64,000 nt of DNA from an uncultured Flavobacteriales bacterium (GTDB lineage Bacteria; Bacteroidota; Bacteroidia; Flavobacteriales; BACL11), in the NCBI GenBank assembly GCA_943789505.1, contig CALSUJ010000001.1, positions 372,001-436,000 of the forward strand, given 5' to 3'. Made by a program: the position numbers and the translations under genes. Below are positions 47,096 through 55,689 of the stretch, piece after piece; the first letter of the stretch is position 1; every line of letters begins with the position of its first letter. Below the pieces are notes generated by a model, which searched no databases, was not told the origin of the DNA, and saw nothing but the letters and a program-made list of their open reading frames with translations.

Positions 47096-47170
47096 AAAGC
47101 GGAATCTTAACTCATAATGAGATGGATTCCGCTTTGGTGGGCCTCTCGGTCCTTATTTCGAACTTTTTTA
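47096..47170 (+). repeat. element B, copy B7
   Basis: The terminator stem differs in sequence from the others: AAAGCGGAATC (47096-47106) and GATTCCGCTTT (47125-47135), with an inner CTCAT/ATGAG pairing. GGGCCTCTCGGTCC and TTATTTCGAACTTTTTTA follow. B14 uses a related AGCGGAA stem. The exchange of stem sequence with the rest conserved suggests modular assembly. Confidence 0.9.
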
Positions 47171-47226
47171 TTAAGATTTATTATAAATGGTATATATTAA
47201 TTATTATTACACATTAAATAAAAAAA

Positions 47227-47709
47227 ATAAAAAAATTATTATTAATAACATTAGTGCTTTCTATATTTAGTTGTACTAATAAAGAATCAGATGCATGTAC
47301 TGAACTAAAAAATTCAAAAGTATTATTATCCGACAATATGGAAAATTATAGATCTGCTTGGGAAAAGTCTTTTCTTGAGAGAGATATTAATATATTAGAT
47401 GAATACCTTCATGAAAATGTTACCCATCTGAATGAAGATGGAGTTGTTAACGCTACAGGTCCAGAAGAATTTAAAAATGCTTATGCAGGATATATTACAG
47501 GTTTTCCTGACTCTGAATTTTTAATTGTCAATTTATTTGGTGATGGTGATCAACTTATTAAGCACTGGAATTTTAAAGGGACCCATGCTGAAAGTGGTAA
47601 AAAAGTTAATGTTTATGGCGCAACCCTTGTTAAAATGAAAGATGGCAAGATATTTCAAGAACAAGACTATTGGGATGCTCGTAAATTTTACAAACAATTA
47701 TCTGAATAA
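47227..47709 (+). CDS. SnoaL-like lipoprotein, start codon unclear
   Basis: About 160 aa. The homologous lipoprotein signal reads (M)KKLLLITLVLSIFSC but its first codon is ATA at 47227, not ATG. The only conventional start in this part of the frame is GTG at 47254 (LSIFSCTNKES), which would cut the signal short. Residues after the Cys follow the SnoaL/NTF2 fold (YRSAWEKSFLERD, KHWNFKGTHAESGK), paralogous to the gene at 33324. Either translation starts at ATA or the signal is damaged. Confidence 0.65.
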   Translation: MKKLLLITLVLSIFSCTNKESDACTELKNSKVLLSDNMENYRSAWEKSFLERDINILDEYLHENVTHLNEDGVVNATGPEEFKNAYAGYITGFPDSEFLIVNLFGDGDQLIKHWNFKGTHAESGKKVNVYGATLVKMKDGKIFQEQDYWDARKFYKQLSE

Positions 47710-47735
47710 TTATTAAATTAACGTAATTTATAAAA

Positions 47736-47776
47736 ATAAACCCACTCAATTGAGTGGGTTTATTTTTGGTGGTCCT
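47736..47776 (+). repeat. element B, copy B8, truncated into ruvX
   Basis: Stem AAACCCACTC with GAGTGGGTTT (47738-47761), T run and GGTGG, then the element stops and RuvX-coding sequence begins at GGTCCT. The GGTCC stem and TTCGAAC tail are missing. Confidence 0.85.
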
Positions 47777-48013
47777 AAAAATCTAGTTGGTAGCTGTACT
47801 GATAATACTGGGCATGTAAATGGGTTTGTGAAACTCTTACAGAAAAAATATCCTGAAATTCCTGTATATCAAATCGATGAACGCTTTACTTCTAAGATTG
47901 CTAAACAAAGTATTTTTGCGAGTGGAGTTAAGAAGAAAGTACGACAAAATAAAGCACTAGTAGATAAAGTAAGTGCAACTATTATTTTACAGAATTATTT
48001 GGATTATAAATAG
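47765..48013 (+). pseudogene. 5'-truncated ruvX/yqgF fragment
   Basis: The frame reads FGGPKNLVGSCTDNTGHVNG, then FVKLLQKKYPEIPVYQIDER, FTSKIAKQ and LVDKVSATIILQNYL. This is the C-terminal ~80 residues of RuvX/YqgF, the Holliday-junction-resolvase-like family that matures 16S rRNA. The first ~60 residues, with the first catalytic Asp and DxGxxR motif, are missing: upstream lies a B element. IDERFTS, a conserved active-site block, is kept. No start codon in proper context exists, so it is probably not made. It is a clear sign of a recombination event inside element B. Confidence 0.88.
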
Positions 48014-48237
48014 TGTATTTATATTTTTTATGATGATTATAATTTAAAATTAATATTAAAAAGTTACCTTAAATTTGTTTTTGAAAATCATTAAATAAAA
48101 ATAGAAAAAGATTTTCATCACAATCTATTTGCAAATATTTTACTTTAAATTATATGTATCAATTATGTATCAGGTATAAAAATTTTTATATATATTGTTG
48201 CATTTAATTCTAAATTAAATAAACTAAAACTACAATT

Positions 48238-49065
48238 ATGATTAAAAAAATTACTATACTTATTTTAACCTTTATAACTATTCAGGTGAATGGACAAAAT
48301 ATATTGTTGTCTGAAGATTTTAATTCTGGATCCATTCCAGCAAATTTTACAACTTATGATTTAGATGGTCAAACATTAGATCCTTTTCTTTATACATGGA
48401 TGACTCCTCAAGCATCATTTGTTAATGTCAATTATATGGGTGCAATTTTTGCGGGCAGCGCTTCACTTTTTATTTCTCCGGGTACTGCAGATAAATGGAT
48501 GGTTACTCCAGCTATATCATTATCAAATAATTCTGATATTAAAACTTTACAATTTGATGCAGCAAGAGGTGATTTAGGCACCACAGATGGAATAGAAATA
48601 TATGTTTCTACTGGAAGTAGCCCTGTAGATTTTTTATCCACTTCAGCATTGTATAATTCAACAGGAATTGGACATTCATTTTTAGGTGAAGGCTGGGATG
48701 GAATAGATGTTGACATAACACCTTATTCAGGTCAGACTATATATATTGCATTCAGAAATAATAATACTAATCAGACGGTAATAGGTATAGATAATATTGA
48801 GGTAATAGAACAATCAGTCGCAAATAATATAAATGAAGAGATTTCAGAAAATTTATTTAATATTTACCCAAACCCAACTAAAGATGCGTTTAGTATCCAA
48901 GGAGAATACCTTTCATTTAAACTATATGATAGTCTAGGAAAACTTACATTAAGTTCTACAAAAAAAGAAAAAATTAATATTTCTTTTTTAAATAATGGAA
49001 TCTACTCATTGAAAATCCAAACTAAAGATTTTGTTATTACTAAAAAACTTATTATATCTGAATAA
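48238..49065 (+). CDS. choice-of-anchor J protein with canonical T9SS sorting domain
   Basis: 275 aa. Signal peptide MIKKITILILTFITIQVNGQ. The body is a choice-of-anchor J-type jelly roll: EDFNSGSIPANFTTYDLDG, DKWMVTPAISLSNNSDI, YIAFRNNNTNQTVIGIDNIE. The C-terminus from FNIYPNPTKDAFSIQG to KKLIISE is a canonical type A T9SS sorting domain, unlike the short tail used by neighbours. Probable secreted or surface carbohydrate-binding or peptidase-associated domain. Confidence 0.85.
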   Translation: MIKKITILILTFITIQVNGQNILLSEDFNSGSIPANFTTYDLDGQTLDPFLYTWMTPQASFVNVNYMGAIFAGSASLFISPGTADKWMVTPAISLSNNSDIKTLQFDAARGDLGTTDGIEIYVSTGSSPVDFLSTSALYNSTGIGHSFLGEGWDGIDVDITPYSGQTIYIAFRNNNTNQTVIGIDNIEVIEQSVANNINEEISENLFNIYPNPTKDAFSIQGEYLSFKLYDSLGKLTLSSTKKEKINISFLNNGIYSLKIQTKDFVITKKLIISE

Positions 49066-49147
49066 AACATCTTAAACTGAACTTTGTTAAATTTTAAAAA
49101 CACCCTCTATAACATAGATGTAATTAACTATTTTTAAATGAATTATT

Positions 49148-50905
49148 ATGAGTAAAATTTCTTATTATTGGATTAAATATATTTTATTATTTTTTCTTTT
49201 CTTACCATTAATTTCTGTAACACAAAATTGGAGTAATTCATCAAATTTTATTGGTGATGGAAGACATCATCCCATTACTTTTTCTAACGATAACTATGGG
49301 TTTGTAGTTTCTGGAAGTTATTTAACTGACATGTTTAAGTATGATAAGTTTAGTGATACCTGGACTCAGCTGCAAGACTTTCCTAGCTCAGGAAGGGGAT
49401 ATGGCTATGCTGTTTCAAGTGGAGATAAGGCTTATGTAGGTTTTGGTTCTACTAATAATGGTTCTTTTCCTACTGATTGGTGGGAGTATGATATGTCAAA
49501 TGATATATGGACACAAAAATCAAGTTTCATTGGAGATGGAAGAAATCATCCTGCAATGGTTTTAGTAAATAATAAGATTTATGTTGGTTGTGGAAGTAAT
49601 GGTAATGGGGATTTGTCTGATTGGTGGGAGTATGATATTAATCTAGATATTTGGACTTCAAAAAATAATTTTATTGGAAATGATAGACACCATCCTTATT
49701 ATTTTAGTTTAGGAGATTATGCTTATGTTGGTTTTGGTCATGGCAGTATGTTTGGTCCTGGCAGTAACCCATCTTCAAATGCCTATATTTATAATGATTT
49801 TTACAGATATGATCCTATAAATGATAGTTGGTTGCAATTGACAGATTTTCCATCTGAAGCAAGAGTAGCTGGTACTCAATTTTCATACAATGGTAAAGGC
49901 TATATATTAAGTGGTGATGGCGATGATCATGAACCATTAGATTTTGGTGAATTTTGGGAATATACACCTGCAAATGATTCATGGATACAATTACCTTCTC
50001 ACCCTGGAGGTGCTATTTGGGCTCCTGGAAGTTTTATAATTGGCTGTGATGCATATTTTCTTTTAGGTCAGGATAATAATTATAATTTTCCATCACTTCC
50101 AGTATCCTTATTTAAATATAAGTTAGATCAATCATGTGGGTGTATTGATTCTTTAGCATATAATTTTTCAAATATTTCAGTCACTGACGATGGGAGTTGT
50201 TGTTATATTAGTGGATGTACAGACCCCTTATCTTATAATTTTGACCCAACTGCTTGCTTTGATGATGGAAATTGTGTTTCAGCAGTCTTAGGATGTATGA
50301 ATCCTATAGCATCTAATTATAATTCTAATGCAAATGTTACTTCATTTAATGGTGGTGCTTTAGATAATAACATTGGAAGTGGTGCTTATTTTTATAATGA
50401 CCAACATTTAATATTTGATAGCTATGATAATTGTCTAATAAAATCTTGTGATGTTTATTTAGAGAATTCAACTTCGTTAACATTTGAACTGCGAAATAAT
50501 AATGGTATTGTTATAGATGATACAACAATTTTTGTTTTTTCAGGAAAACAAAATATTATTCTAAATTTTGATGTTCCAATATCTACAAACCTACAACTTG
50601 GAGTTACTAATAATTCAGGTCTGTATAGAAATGCAACAGGAGCTGACTTTCCTTATAATATTGCTGATATGATAAATATCACTGGATCAAGTGCTTCTAA
50701 TCCTTTATATTACTATTTTTTTTACAACATTCAAGTTGAATCAATATGTTTAAATACAACAAATATCAATAACATCATAAATCCAGAAAAATCTGTTCTT
50801 CGAACTACAAATGTATTAGGCTCTGTAATAAAGAAACAATATAACTCTTTATTCTTTGATTTTTATAATGATGGAACAGTAGAGAAGAAAATAATCCTTC
50901 AATAA
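49148..50905 (+). CDS. secreted kelch-repeat protein with short sorting tail
   Basis: 585 aa. N-terminal signal (ILLFFLFLPLISVTQ). About five to six kelch repeats follow (FIGDGRHHPITFSNDNYGFV, KAYVGFGSTNNGS, DWWEYDMSNDIWTQK), forming a beta-propeller. Three Cys units of the type GCTD-x-LSYNFDP-x5-DDGNC come after it, then a jelly-roll-like part. The end, VLRTTNVLGS … LFFDFYNDGTVEKKIILQ, is a slightly diverged form of the short tail. B9 lies directly behind the stop. Confidence 0.85.
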   Translation: MSKISYYWIKYILLFFLFLPLISVTQNWSNSSNFIGDGRHHPITFSNDNYGFVVSGSYLTDMFKYDKFSDTWTQLQDFPSSGRGYGYAVSSGDKAYVGFGSTNNGSFPTDWWEYDMSNDIWTQKSSFIGDGRNHPAMVLVNNKIYVGCGSNGNGDLSDWWEYDINLDIWTSKNNFIGNDRHHPYYFSLGDYAYVGFGHGSMFGPGSNPSSNAYIYNDFYRYDPINDSWLQLTDFPSEARVAGTQFSYNGKGYILSGDGDDHEPLDFGEFWEYTPANDSWIQLPSHPGGAIWAPGSFIIGCDAYFLLGQDNNYNFPSLPVSLFKYKLDQSCGCIDSLAYNFSNISVTDDGSCCYISGCTDPLSYNFDPTACFDDGNCVSAVLGCMNPIASNYNSNANVTSFNGGALDNNIGSGAYFYNDQHLIFDSYDNCLIKSCDVYLENSTSLTFELRNNNGIVIDDTTIFVFSGKQNIILNFDVPISTNLQLGVTNNSGLYRNATGADFPYNIADMINITGSSASNPLYYYFFYNIQVESICLNTTNINNIINPEKSVLRTTNVLGSVIKKQYNSLFFDFYNDGTVEKKIILQ

Positions 50906-50907
50906 AT

Positions 50908-50973
50908 AAAAACCCACTCAATTGAGTGGGTTTATTTTGGTGGGCATCTCAGTCCTTATTTCGAACTTCTTTG
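50908..50973 (+). repeat. element B, copy B9
   Basis: Stem AACCCACTCA with TGAGTGGGTT (50911-50932); second stem weakened (GGGCATCTCAGTCC); TTATTTCGAACTTC. Confidence 0.9.
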
Positions 50974-51012
50974 AGAAACTATGTCTAGCATAATATTTTT
51001 TTTAAAAATACT

Positions 51013-51021
51013 CATTTTTGC
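51013..51021 (+). promoter_or_regulatory. -7-like box, leaderless start
   Basis: CATTTTTGC differs from TAnnTTTGC in its first base and ends three bases before the ATG at 51025. Confidence 0.4.
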
Positions 51022-51024
51022 TGT

Positions 51025-52182
51025 ATGAAAAATTTATATCTAATATCTGTATTTGTTATTAGTATATTTTTTGTGTCTTGTAAAAAACATGTTACTACTT
51101 ATGAGATTTTAAAGAATTCGCAGGAAGTGTATAGTAATTTGGAATGTTTGAGCGTTGAGTCTAGCCTTGATTTCAAATGGTTTTCTGATCTAGATACATC
51201 TCATTATTACAAAAAAATATATTGGATTAAGAACTCTAATGATACTTTGTACGGAGTAGATGTTTTGTCTGAAGATTCTTTTGGAATAAAACTATATCGC
51301 CATAACCATGATAGTGTATATACTTTTACCCTTAAAAAGAAAGATAGCACTTATAATGAAGAGGTGTATATTGGATGGCAGACAGAGCGTATGAGTTTGT
51401 TACAAGCTATTAATGCTTATAAAAACATTGATAATGACACAATTATTAAAACAAGATTAGAGGATAAGAAAGTAGATAATAAGAGTTGTTATGTAGTTCA
51501 GTTTGACTATCCAGATGAGGGCAACGATAAAGATCATTGGATAAGATTCTACATTGATAAAGATTCTTTTCTTCCATTACGAATAGAAAGACATATTTTT
51601 CTAGTTGATTTAAACTCTTATGAATATACTAACTTAGAGGTTAAGATTTTATCCTTTGAGGAAAAGGAAATTTTAGGTAAGATTCAGAACTTTGAGATTC
51701 CATCATATTTTAATTATAAAAAGAAAGAACCTTGGGTTATGCCAGAATTACTAGTGATAGGATCTGAACTTCCTAATTTTACAGGATTATTAGTAGGAGG
51801 AGATAGTGTGGTTATTTCTGATTATATAGGTCGTTTTCTGATCTTGGACTTTTGGTATATAGGTTGTTATTATTGTGTTAAGGCCATGCCTTTTATGGAA
51901 AAGCTGAAAGAATATTATGGTGATAAGATTACTATTTTAGGAATAAACAATAATGACAAAAACATAGAGCAGTTAAAAGAATTTATTCAATTTAAAGAAG
52001 TAACTTACTCAACAATTATTGTTGATCAATCTGTTCCAAGAGATTTGTTTAACATCTACGGTTTCCCTACTATGTGTTTTGTAAATGAAGAGGGAGTTAT
52101 AGTTGAATATAAATCTGGGTATCGAGATTCATTAGACTATCACTTAATACCAATAATTGATAGTTTATTAAGTTTAGAATAA
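51025..52182 (+). CDS. TlpA-family thioredoxin-like lipoprotein
   Basis: 385 aa. Lipobox VISIFFVSC anchors it to a membrane. The first ~250 residues are a beta-rich domain of the type found before TlpA-like domains in Bacteroidota. The thioredoxin fold is at about 255-385: LDFWYIGCYYCVKAMPFMEK with the redox pair C-Y-Y-C, then FNIYGFPTMCFV with the cis-Pro. Role: reduction or oxidation of periplasmic thiols. Neighbour proteins with many Cys (42180, 45690) could be substrates, but that is inference. Confidence 0.85.
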   Translation: MKNLYLISVFVISIFFVSCKKHVTTYEILKNSQEVYSNLECLSVESSLDFKWFSDLDTSHYYKKIYWIKNSNDTLYGVDVLSEDSFGIKLYRHNHDSVYTFTLKKKDSTYNEEVYIGWQTERMSLLQAINAYKNIDNDTIIKTRLEDKKVDNKSCYVVQFDYPDEGNDKDHWIRFYIDKDSFLPLRIERHIFLVDLNSYEYTNLEVKILSFEEKEILGKIQNFEIPSYFNYKKKEPWVMPELLVIGSELPNFTGLLVGGDSVVISDYIGRFLILDFWYIGCYYCVKAMPFMEKLKEYYGDKITILGINNNDKNIEQLKEFIQFKEVTYSTIIVDQSVPRDLFNIYGFPTMCFVNEEGVIVEYKSGYRDSLDYHLIPIIDSLLSLE

Positions 52183-52194
52183 TTATTAGTTAAG

Positions 52195-52262
52195 TAAAAA
52201 ACTACTCAATTGAGTGGGTTTGTTTTTGGTGGACCTCTCGGTCCTAAGTTCGAACTTTTTCA
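52195..52262 (+). repeat. element B, copy B10
   Basis: Stem AACTACTCA with TGAGTGGGTT (one mismatch), perfect GGACCTCTCGGTCC second stem, TAAGTTCGAACTTTTTC. Confidence 0.9.
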
Positions 52263-52282
52263 GAAAATTATTTAGAATACGA

Positions 52283-52822
52283 TTATGAGGTGTAATCTTT
52301 ATATAGTTTTAAAAACCAATTATAGCAAATAAATACACTGCCTATAACAAGAATAAGATAAATGGTAGTTGCACTATGAATATTTTTGTAATACGGAACA
52401 TAATTTAGAAGTAGCCACATAAATGTAGAAACTACACCTGCGAATACAAGACATCTAGTCATTAAATGACCCATGTAATGATTAAACCGATTAATATCTT
52501 TTGGGAGTTTATATAATATTGAGATCCAACTTTGTTTTTTGCCTGTATAGATATATCCAATAAAATTACTGAAACTATAGTCTTTTTCAGTTGGATAAAG
52601 ATTAAAGTGTTTAAAGAAAGCAAGATAATATGCATATATACTGTATATGCATAGAATACTTATAATAATTAATAAAGGAGTCCAGTTTAAACCAAATAAA
52701 GACACAAGCGGATTTGCTTCAAGTGTTAAATCAGGTGTATATTGAAAAGTGCAATATGCATCATAAACTCTTGTTGCTAATATCCAAAATACTGTTAGGC
52801 TAAACGTTATATTCTTTTTCAT
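52283..52822 (-). CDS. small multi-pass membrane protein, unknown
   Basis: 179 aa from the minus-strand ATG at 52822. The frame opens 36 bases earlier, but that start lies next to the B11 palindrome and gives an implausible MRFFCIIAF start. Four membrane helices, with a conserved-looking TRVYDAYCTFQYTPDL, then EANPLVSLFG before helix two, reminiscent of DUF5658-type proteins. A box TATCATTGC, one base off the -7 consensus, lies about 13 bases upstream. Function unknown. Confidence 0.6.
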   Translation of the reverse strand: MKKNITFSLTVFWILATRVYDAYCTFQYTPDLTLEANPLVSLFGLNWTPLLIIISILCIYSIYAYYLAFFKHFNLYPTEKDYSFSNFIGYIYTGKKQSWISILYKLPKDINRFNHYMGHLMTRCLVFAGVVSTFMWLLLNYVPYYKNIHSATTIYLILVIGSVFICYNWFLKLYKDYTS

Positions 52823-52845
52823 ATTGATAATAAACGCAATGATAC

Positions 52846-52912
52846 AAAAAAACCTCACAATTTGTGAGGTTAATTTTTAGTGGACCTCTCGGTCCTTATT
52901 TCGAACTTTTTT
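52846..52912 (+). repeat. element B, copy B11
   Basis: Stem AACCTCACAA with TTGTGAGGTT (52851-52871), perfect GGACCTCTCGGTCC, TTATTTCGAACTTTTTTT. It lies between two minus-strand genes; the poly-A on its left makes it a terminator on that strand too. Confidence 0.9.
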
Positions 52913-54468
52913 TAATCTTCACAACTAATACAACTAAGCCCTTCTTCTTCCATTTTCCAATAGTGGCCAAGCATATCATAATCCCACATATTGTTAACAT
53001 TTTTAATATCGTAAATTAAGTCCTCTAAACTATGATCTAAGAAAACAACCATACCAACAGGAATTTCTAAAGTTAAATATAATTCTTGCATACGCCATTT
53101 TTGTGTAGAGATGGTGAAAAAGTCATCAAAAATTAGATTATCATCTTCTAGTATAAATTCAAAATCAACTTCTTCTGTCCTTTCTTTTGCTATCTGCTTG
53201 TTTTTACCCCTTGCAATAACTTCTTTAATTAAATTAAAATTATCATTTTTGCTTTTTACAACATCTAACTGCATTCCAATACCGATTAAGTTATCTTCAA
53301 AAGGAGTGACTTTGAATTGTGGTATTAAACCAGGGATAGTTTTGACCAACTCTCTATTAACATCATTCATACTTAAATAAAGAGTATCACTTTCTGTAAT
53401 GATATTTTCAATAATTGTATTTTTTGCTTCTTCTTGAAATTCTATTGAAATATCTTCTGCTGAATTAAGAAGAAAAAATAAAGAAATTATCCATAAAACA
53501 AATATTCCTATTTTGTAATTCATATGGATTTTGGTGTTATTAACTAATCTTAATCCAAATAGAATAATTGCAACCATTGGTATTCCAATGAAGAGAGAGA
53601 GCCATGTTGCTGATTTATTGTTAAAGAAATTACTGTACACATGTTCAACCATTGGATGGTTTTGGAATAAAATTTCTGCACCAGAGAACGCGAAAGAGAA
53701 AATAAGGAGAAGTAGGATTCCTCCAAATAAAATGCAAAAAATTCCAAAACAACTTCCTGCAAATTTAAATATCCCTGTAATTACACGGATACAGAAATCT
53801 ACTATTTTTCTGAAAAAACTATTTGCTCCAAATATTTCTTTAGTGAACTTCCTGTCAAAATCTCTTATTTTATCTTCTATTATATTTAATTCGTCTTTAA
53901 TATTTTTTTCAATATTATTAATGTTTACTCTTTCTCCTTTCATCTCTAATTTTTCAGCAGTAGTTTTAGCAGATGGAAGTGCAATCCAGAACATTATATA
54001 TAGAAATGGTGCTCCAGGGCCAATTAAAAATAATATCCCTATAAATATAATTCTACAGAAAAGGACATTTATATCAAAATAATGAGCCATTCCACGACAA
54101 ACTCCACCAATCATTCTATCTTCCTCATCTCTGAAAACTTTTCTTCTTTTTCCTTTTCTTAAGTCTTCTTCTTTATCCTGACTTTCCTGAGATTGCTCCT
54201 GCTCAATTTCATCATCATATTGGCTAGGGTCACCCATTATTGTAGTTATTTCATTTATATCAGTAAGTGAAATCGCTTCTTTTTTATCTAATCGTTCCGT
54301 AAAAAGTTCAGCAATTCTTCCTTCAATATCTTTTAATATTTCATCTCCACCTTCTTCATTTTTAAAATGATTTTTAAGTTCATTTAGGTAATTGTTCAAT
54401 GTTTCAAAAGCATTTTCATCAATATGAAATACAATTCCTGCTAGGTTAATGTTTACAGTCTTATTCAT
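52912..54468 (-). CDS. PspC-domain envelope-stress protein
   Basis: 518 aa. N-terminal ~95 residues are a cytosolic domain (NINLAGIVFHIDENAFETLN, then YLNELKNHF) common in Bacteroidota PspC proteins. The PspC domain is at about 115-175 (RDEEDRMIGGVCRGMAHYFD … FLYIMFWIALPS). Three more membrane helices are between 215 and 345, and a C-terminal beta-rich domain follows. PspC senses or buffers membrane stress. It overlaps the preceding PadR gene by eight bases. Confidence 0.87.
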   Translation of the reverse strand: MNKTVNINLAGIVFHIDENAFETLNNYLNELKNHFKNEEGGDEILKDIEGRIAELFTERLDKKEAISLTDINEITTIMGDPSQYDDEIEQEQSQESQDKEEDLRKGKRRKVFRDEEDRMIGGVCRGMAHYFDINVLFCRIIFIGILFLIGPGAPFLYIMFWIALPSAKTTAEKLEMKGERVNINNIEKNIKDELNIIEDKIRDFDRKFTKEIFGANSFFRKIVDFCIRVITGIFKFAGSCFGIFCILFGGILLLLIFSFAFSGAEILFQNHPMVEHVYSNFFNNKSATWLSLFIGIPMVAIILFGLRLVNNTKIHMNYKIGIFVLWIISLFFLLNSAEDISIEFQEEAKNTIIENIITESDTLYLSMNDVNRELVKTIPGLIPQFKVTPFEDNLIGIGMQLDVVKSKNDNFNLIKEVIARGKNKQIAKERTEEVDFEFILEDDNLIFDDFFTISTQKWRMQELYLTLEIPVGMVVFLDHSLEDLIYDIKNVNNMWDYDMLGHYWKMEEEGLSCISCED

Positions 54469-54799
54469 CTTTTTTTGTTTTAGTGGTTAATCGTACTGCT
54501 TTTGCTAAATCTTTCCAAGTGCTATCTAATTCTAATAAAAAGGTATTTCCTTTTTTGGTTAAAGAATAATATTTTCTTGGTGGTCCTGCACTAGACTCTT
54601 CCCAGCGGTATTGTAATAATTCAGCATTTTTTAAGCGAGTAAGTAGGGGATATAGCGTTCCTTCCACTACTATCAATTTTGCTTTTTTTAGCTTTTCGAT
54701 AATATCAGAAGGGTAGGCCTCACCATTTTTTAATATGGAAAGTATGCAGTATTCTAAAATCCCTTTTCGCATTTGTGATTGTGTATTCTCAATTTTCAT
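54461..54799 (-). CDS. PadR-family transcriptional regulator
   Basis: 112 aa, a winged-helix PadR: MRKGILEYCILSILKNGEAY, PSDIIEKLKKAKLIVVEGTL, then YPLLTRLKNAELLQ, SAGPPRKYYSLTKKG. PadR-PspC pairs are a common Bacteroidota and Firmicutes arrangement, and the regulator probably controls its own operon. The gene overlaps pspC by eight bases. It starts leaderless from the box at 54803-54811. Confidence 0.9.
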   Translation of the reverse strand: MKIENTQSQMRKGILEYCILSILKNGEAYPSDIIEKLKKAKLIVVEGTLYPLLTRLKNAELLQYRWEESSAGPPRKYYSLTKKGNTFLLELDSTWKDLAKAVRLTTKTKKDE

Positions 54800-54802
54800 G
54801 AT

Positions 54803-54811
54803 GCAAACATA
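54803..54811 (-). promoter_or_regulatory. -7 box, leaderless padR
   Basis: On the minus strand TATGTTTGC ends three bases before the padR ATG. TAGTACTAT and AGTACTATA about 10-30 bases upstream share the core AGTACTAT and may be PadR operators. Confidence 0.58.
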
Positions 54812-54985
54812 TATAAAAATATAGTACTATGCAAAACAAAGTACTATAAAAATTAAATACTAGAGTTAGGTGATTAAAATTAAATTAAAAAAGTGTATAT
54901 TTAGTAGATCGTTAGTAATTAATAATGATACAAAAATGGCTGATTTAATTCCGTTAGCATGGACTTTTATTATTATTACGTAAAT
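54812..54985 (+). other. padR upstream region, otherwise empty
   Basis: Apart from the AGTACTAT motifs near 54822-54847, I see only AT-rich DNA. TTTAGTAGATCGTTAG near 54900 weakly recalls element A. The 15-codon frame MADLIPLAWTFIIIT at 54936 is too short to call. Confidence 0.4.
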
Positions 54986-55040
54986 AAAAACCCACTCAAT
55001 GAGTGGGTTTCTTTTTGGTGGGCCTTTCGGATCTCGAATT
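54986..55040 (+). repeat. element B-like copy B12, joined to A7
   Basis: Stem AAACCCACTC with GAGTGGGTTT (54988-55010), GGTGGGCCTTTCGG, then ATCTCGAATTCAAATTTAAT runs into A7, as at B14/A3. Confidence 0.85.
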
Positions 55041-55049
55041 CAAATTTAA

Positions 55050-55210
55050 TATTTTATAAAATAAGAGATTACTCAGATAATCAAATTAATTTCTTAAGTT
55101 TGATTTAGTAGATTGATTAGTGGTGCAAAAAGTGGTGCAAATTTTAGTTTAAAAGCTTACTTTAATCTAGTGAAATAAGTGTTGGTTGTAATCCTGCAAC
55201 TTCTTTTTCT
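55050..55210 (+). repeat. element A, copy A7
   Basis: Second-subtype full copy; TAGATTGATTAGTGG, two GGTGCAAA boxes, AAGTGTTGGTTGTAATCC, TGCAAC. Confidence 0.92.
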
Positions 55211-55244
55211 TTTCTCGTGATTAATTTAAATTTCTTATTAACTA

Positions 55245-55643
55245 CTATTCTGGGCAGCAATTTTTATTGTGGCATTTGTGAAAATGCATGTTGTATAAAT
55301 GGAGTATAATAATCAAAAATGCAGGAATATAGATTAAATTTGGATTGAGATATATAATTTCAAGTGTATGGTTTACTATAGTAATAAATAGAAAAAACCA
55401 TGTTATCCAGAAGAATATTTTTAACCAGTCTAAGCTCTTATCTTTTGTTGAATAATAGACTGCTACAAATGATATAACTAAGAACAGATAATCAATTATT
55501 TGCCACCATACAGGTGCGTCAGAACAGCATGATATTGAACATACTTTAGCAAGAAATATAAATGGAGTAATTATACAGTGAATCATGCATAATGTGCTCG
55601 AAATCACTCCTATTTTATCATATGTTAAAGTGCTATTACTCAT
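55245..55643 (-). CDS. MerC-domain membrane protein
   Basis: 132 aa with four membrane helices. CMIHCIITPFIFLAKVCSIS, then CCSDAPVW, and the C-terminal HLYNMHFHKCHNKNCC supply Cys and His ligands, as in MerC-family metal proteins. It is divergent from the Fur/Zur gene, 84 bases apart, and shares the palindrome at 55690. That placement suggests a Zur-controlled metal membrane protein rather than mercury resistance; no other mer genes are present. Confidence 0.8.
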   Translation of the reverse strand: MSNSTLTYDKIGVISSTLCMIHCIITPFIFLAKVCSISCCSDAPVWWQIIDYLFLVISFVAVYYSTKDKSLDWLKIFFWITWFFLFITIVNHTLEIIYLNPNLIYIPAFLIIILHLYNMHFHKCHNKNCCPE

Positions 55644-55689
55644 TATTAATTTATTAAAATTTTTGCAAATTTATTATATTTATCAAAAT

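Noticed and set aside
53111-54082. Plus-strand frames across the PspC gene
   Set aside because: The minus-strand frame has clear PspC and N-terminal domain signatures and a coupled PadR gene; the plus-strand frames are its antisense shadows.
54936-54983. 15-codon frame MADLIPLAWTFIIIT
   Set aside because: Too short, no promoter box at the usual spacing and no neighbour support; it could be chance or part of a degraded element.
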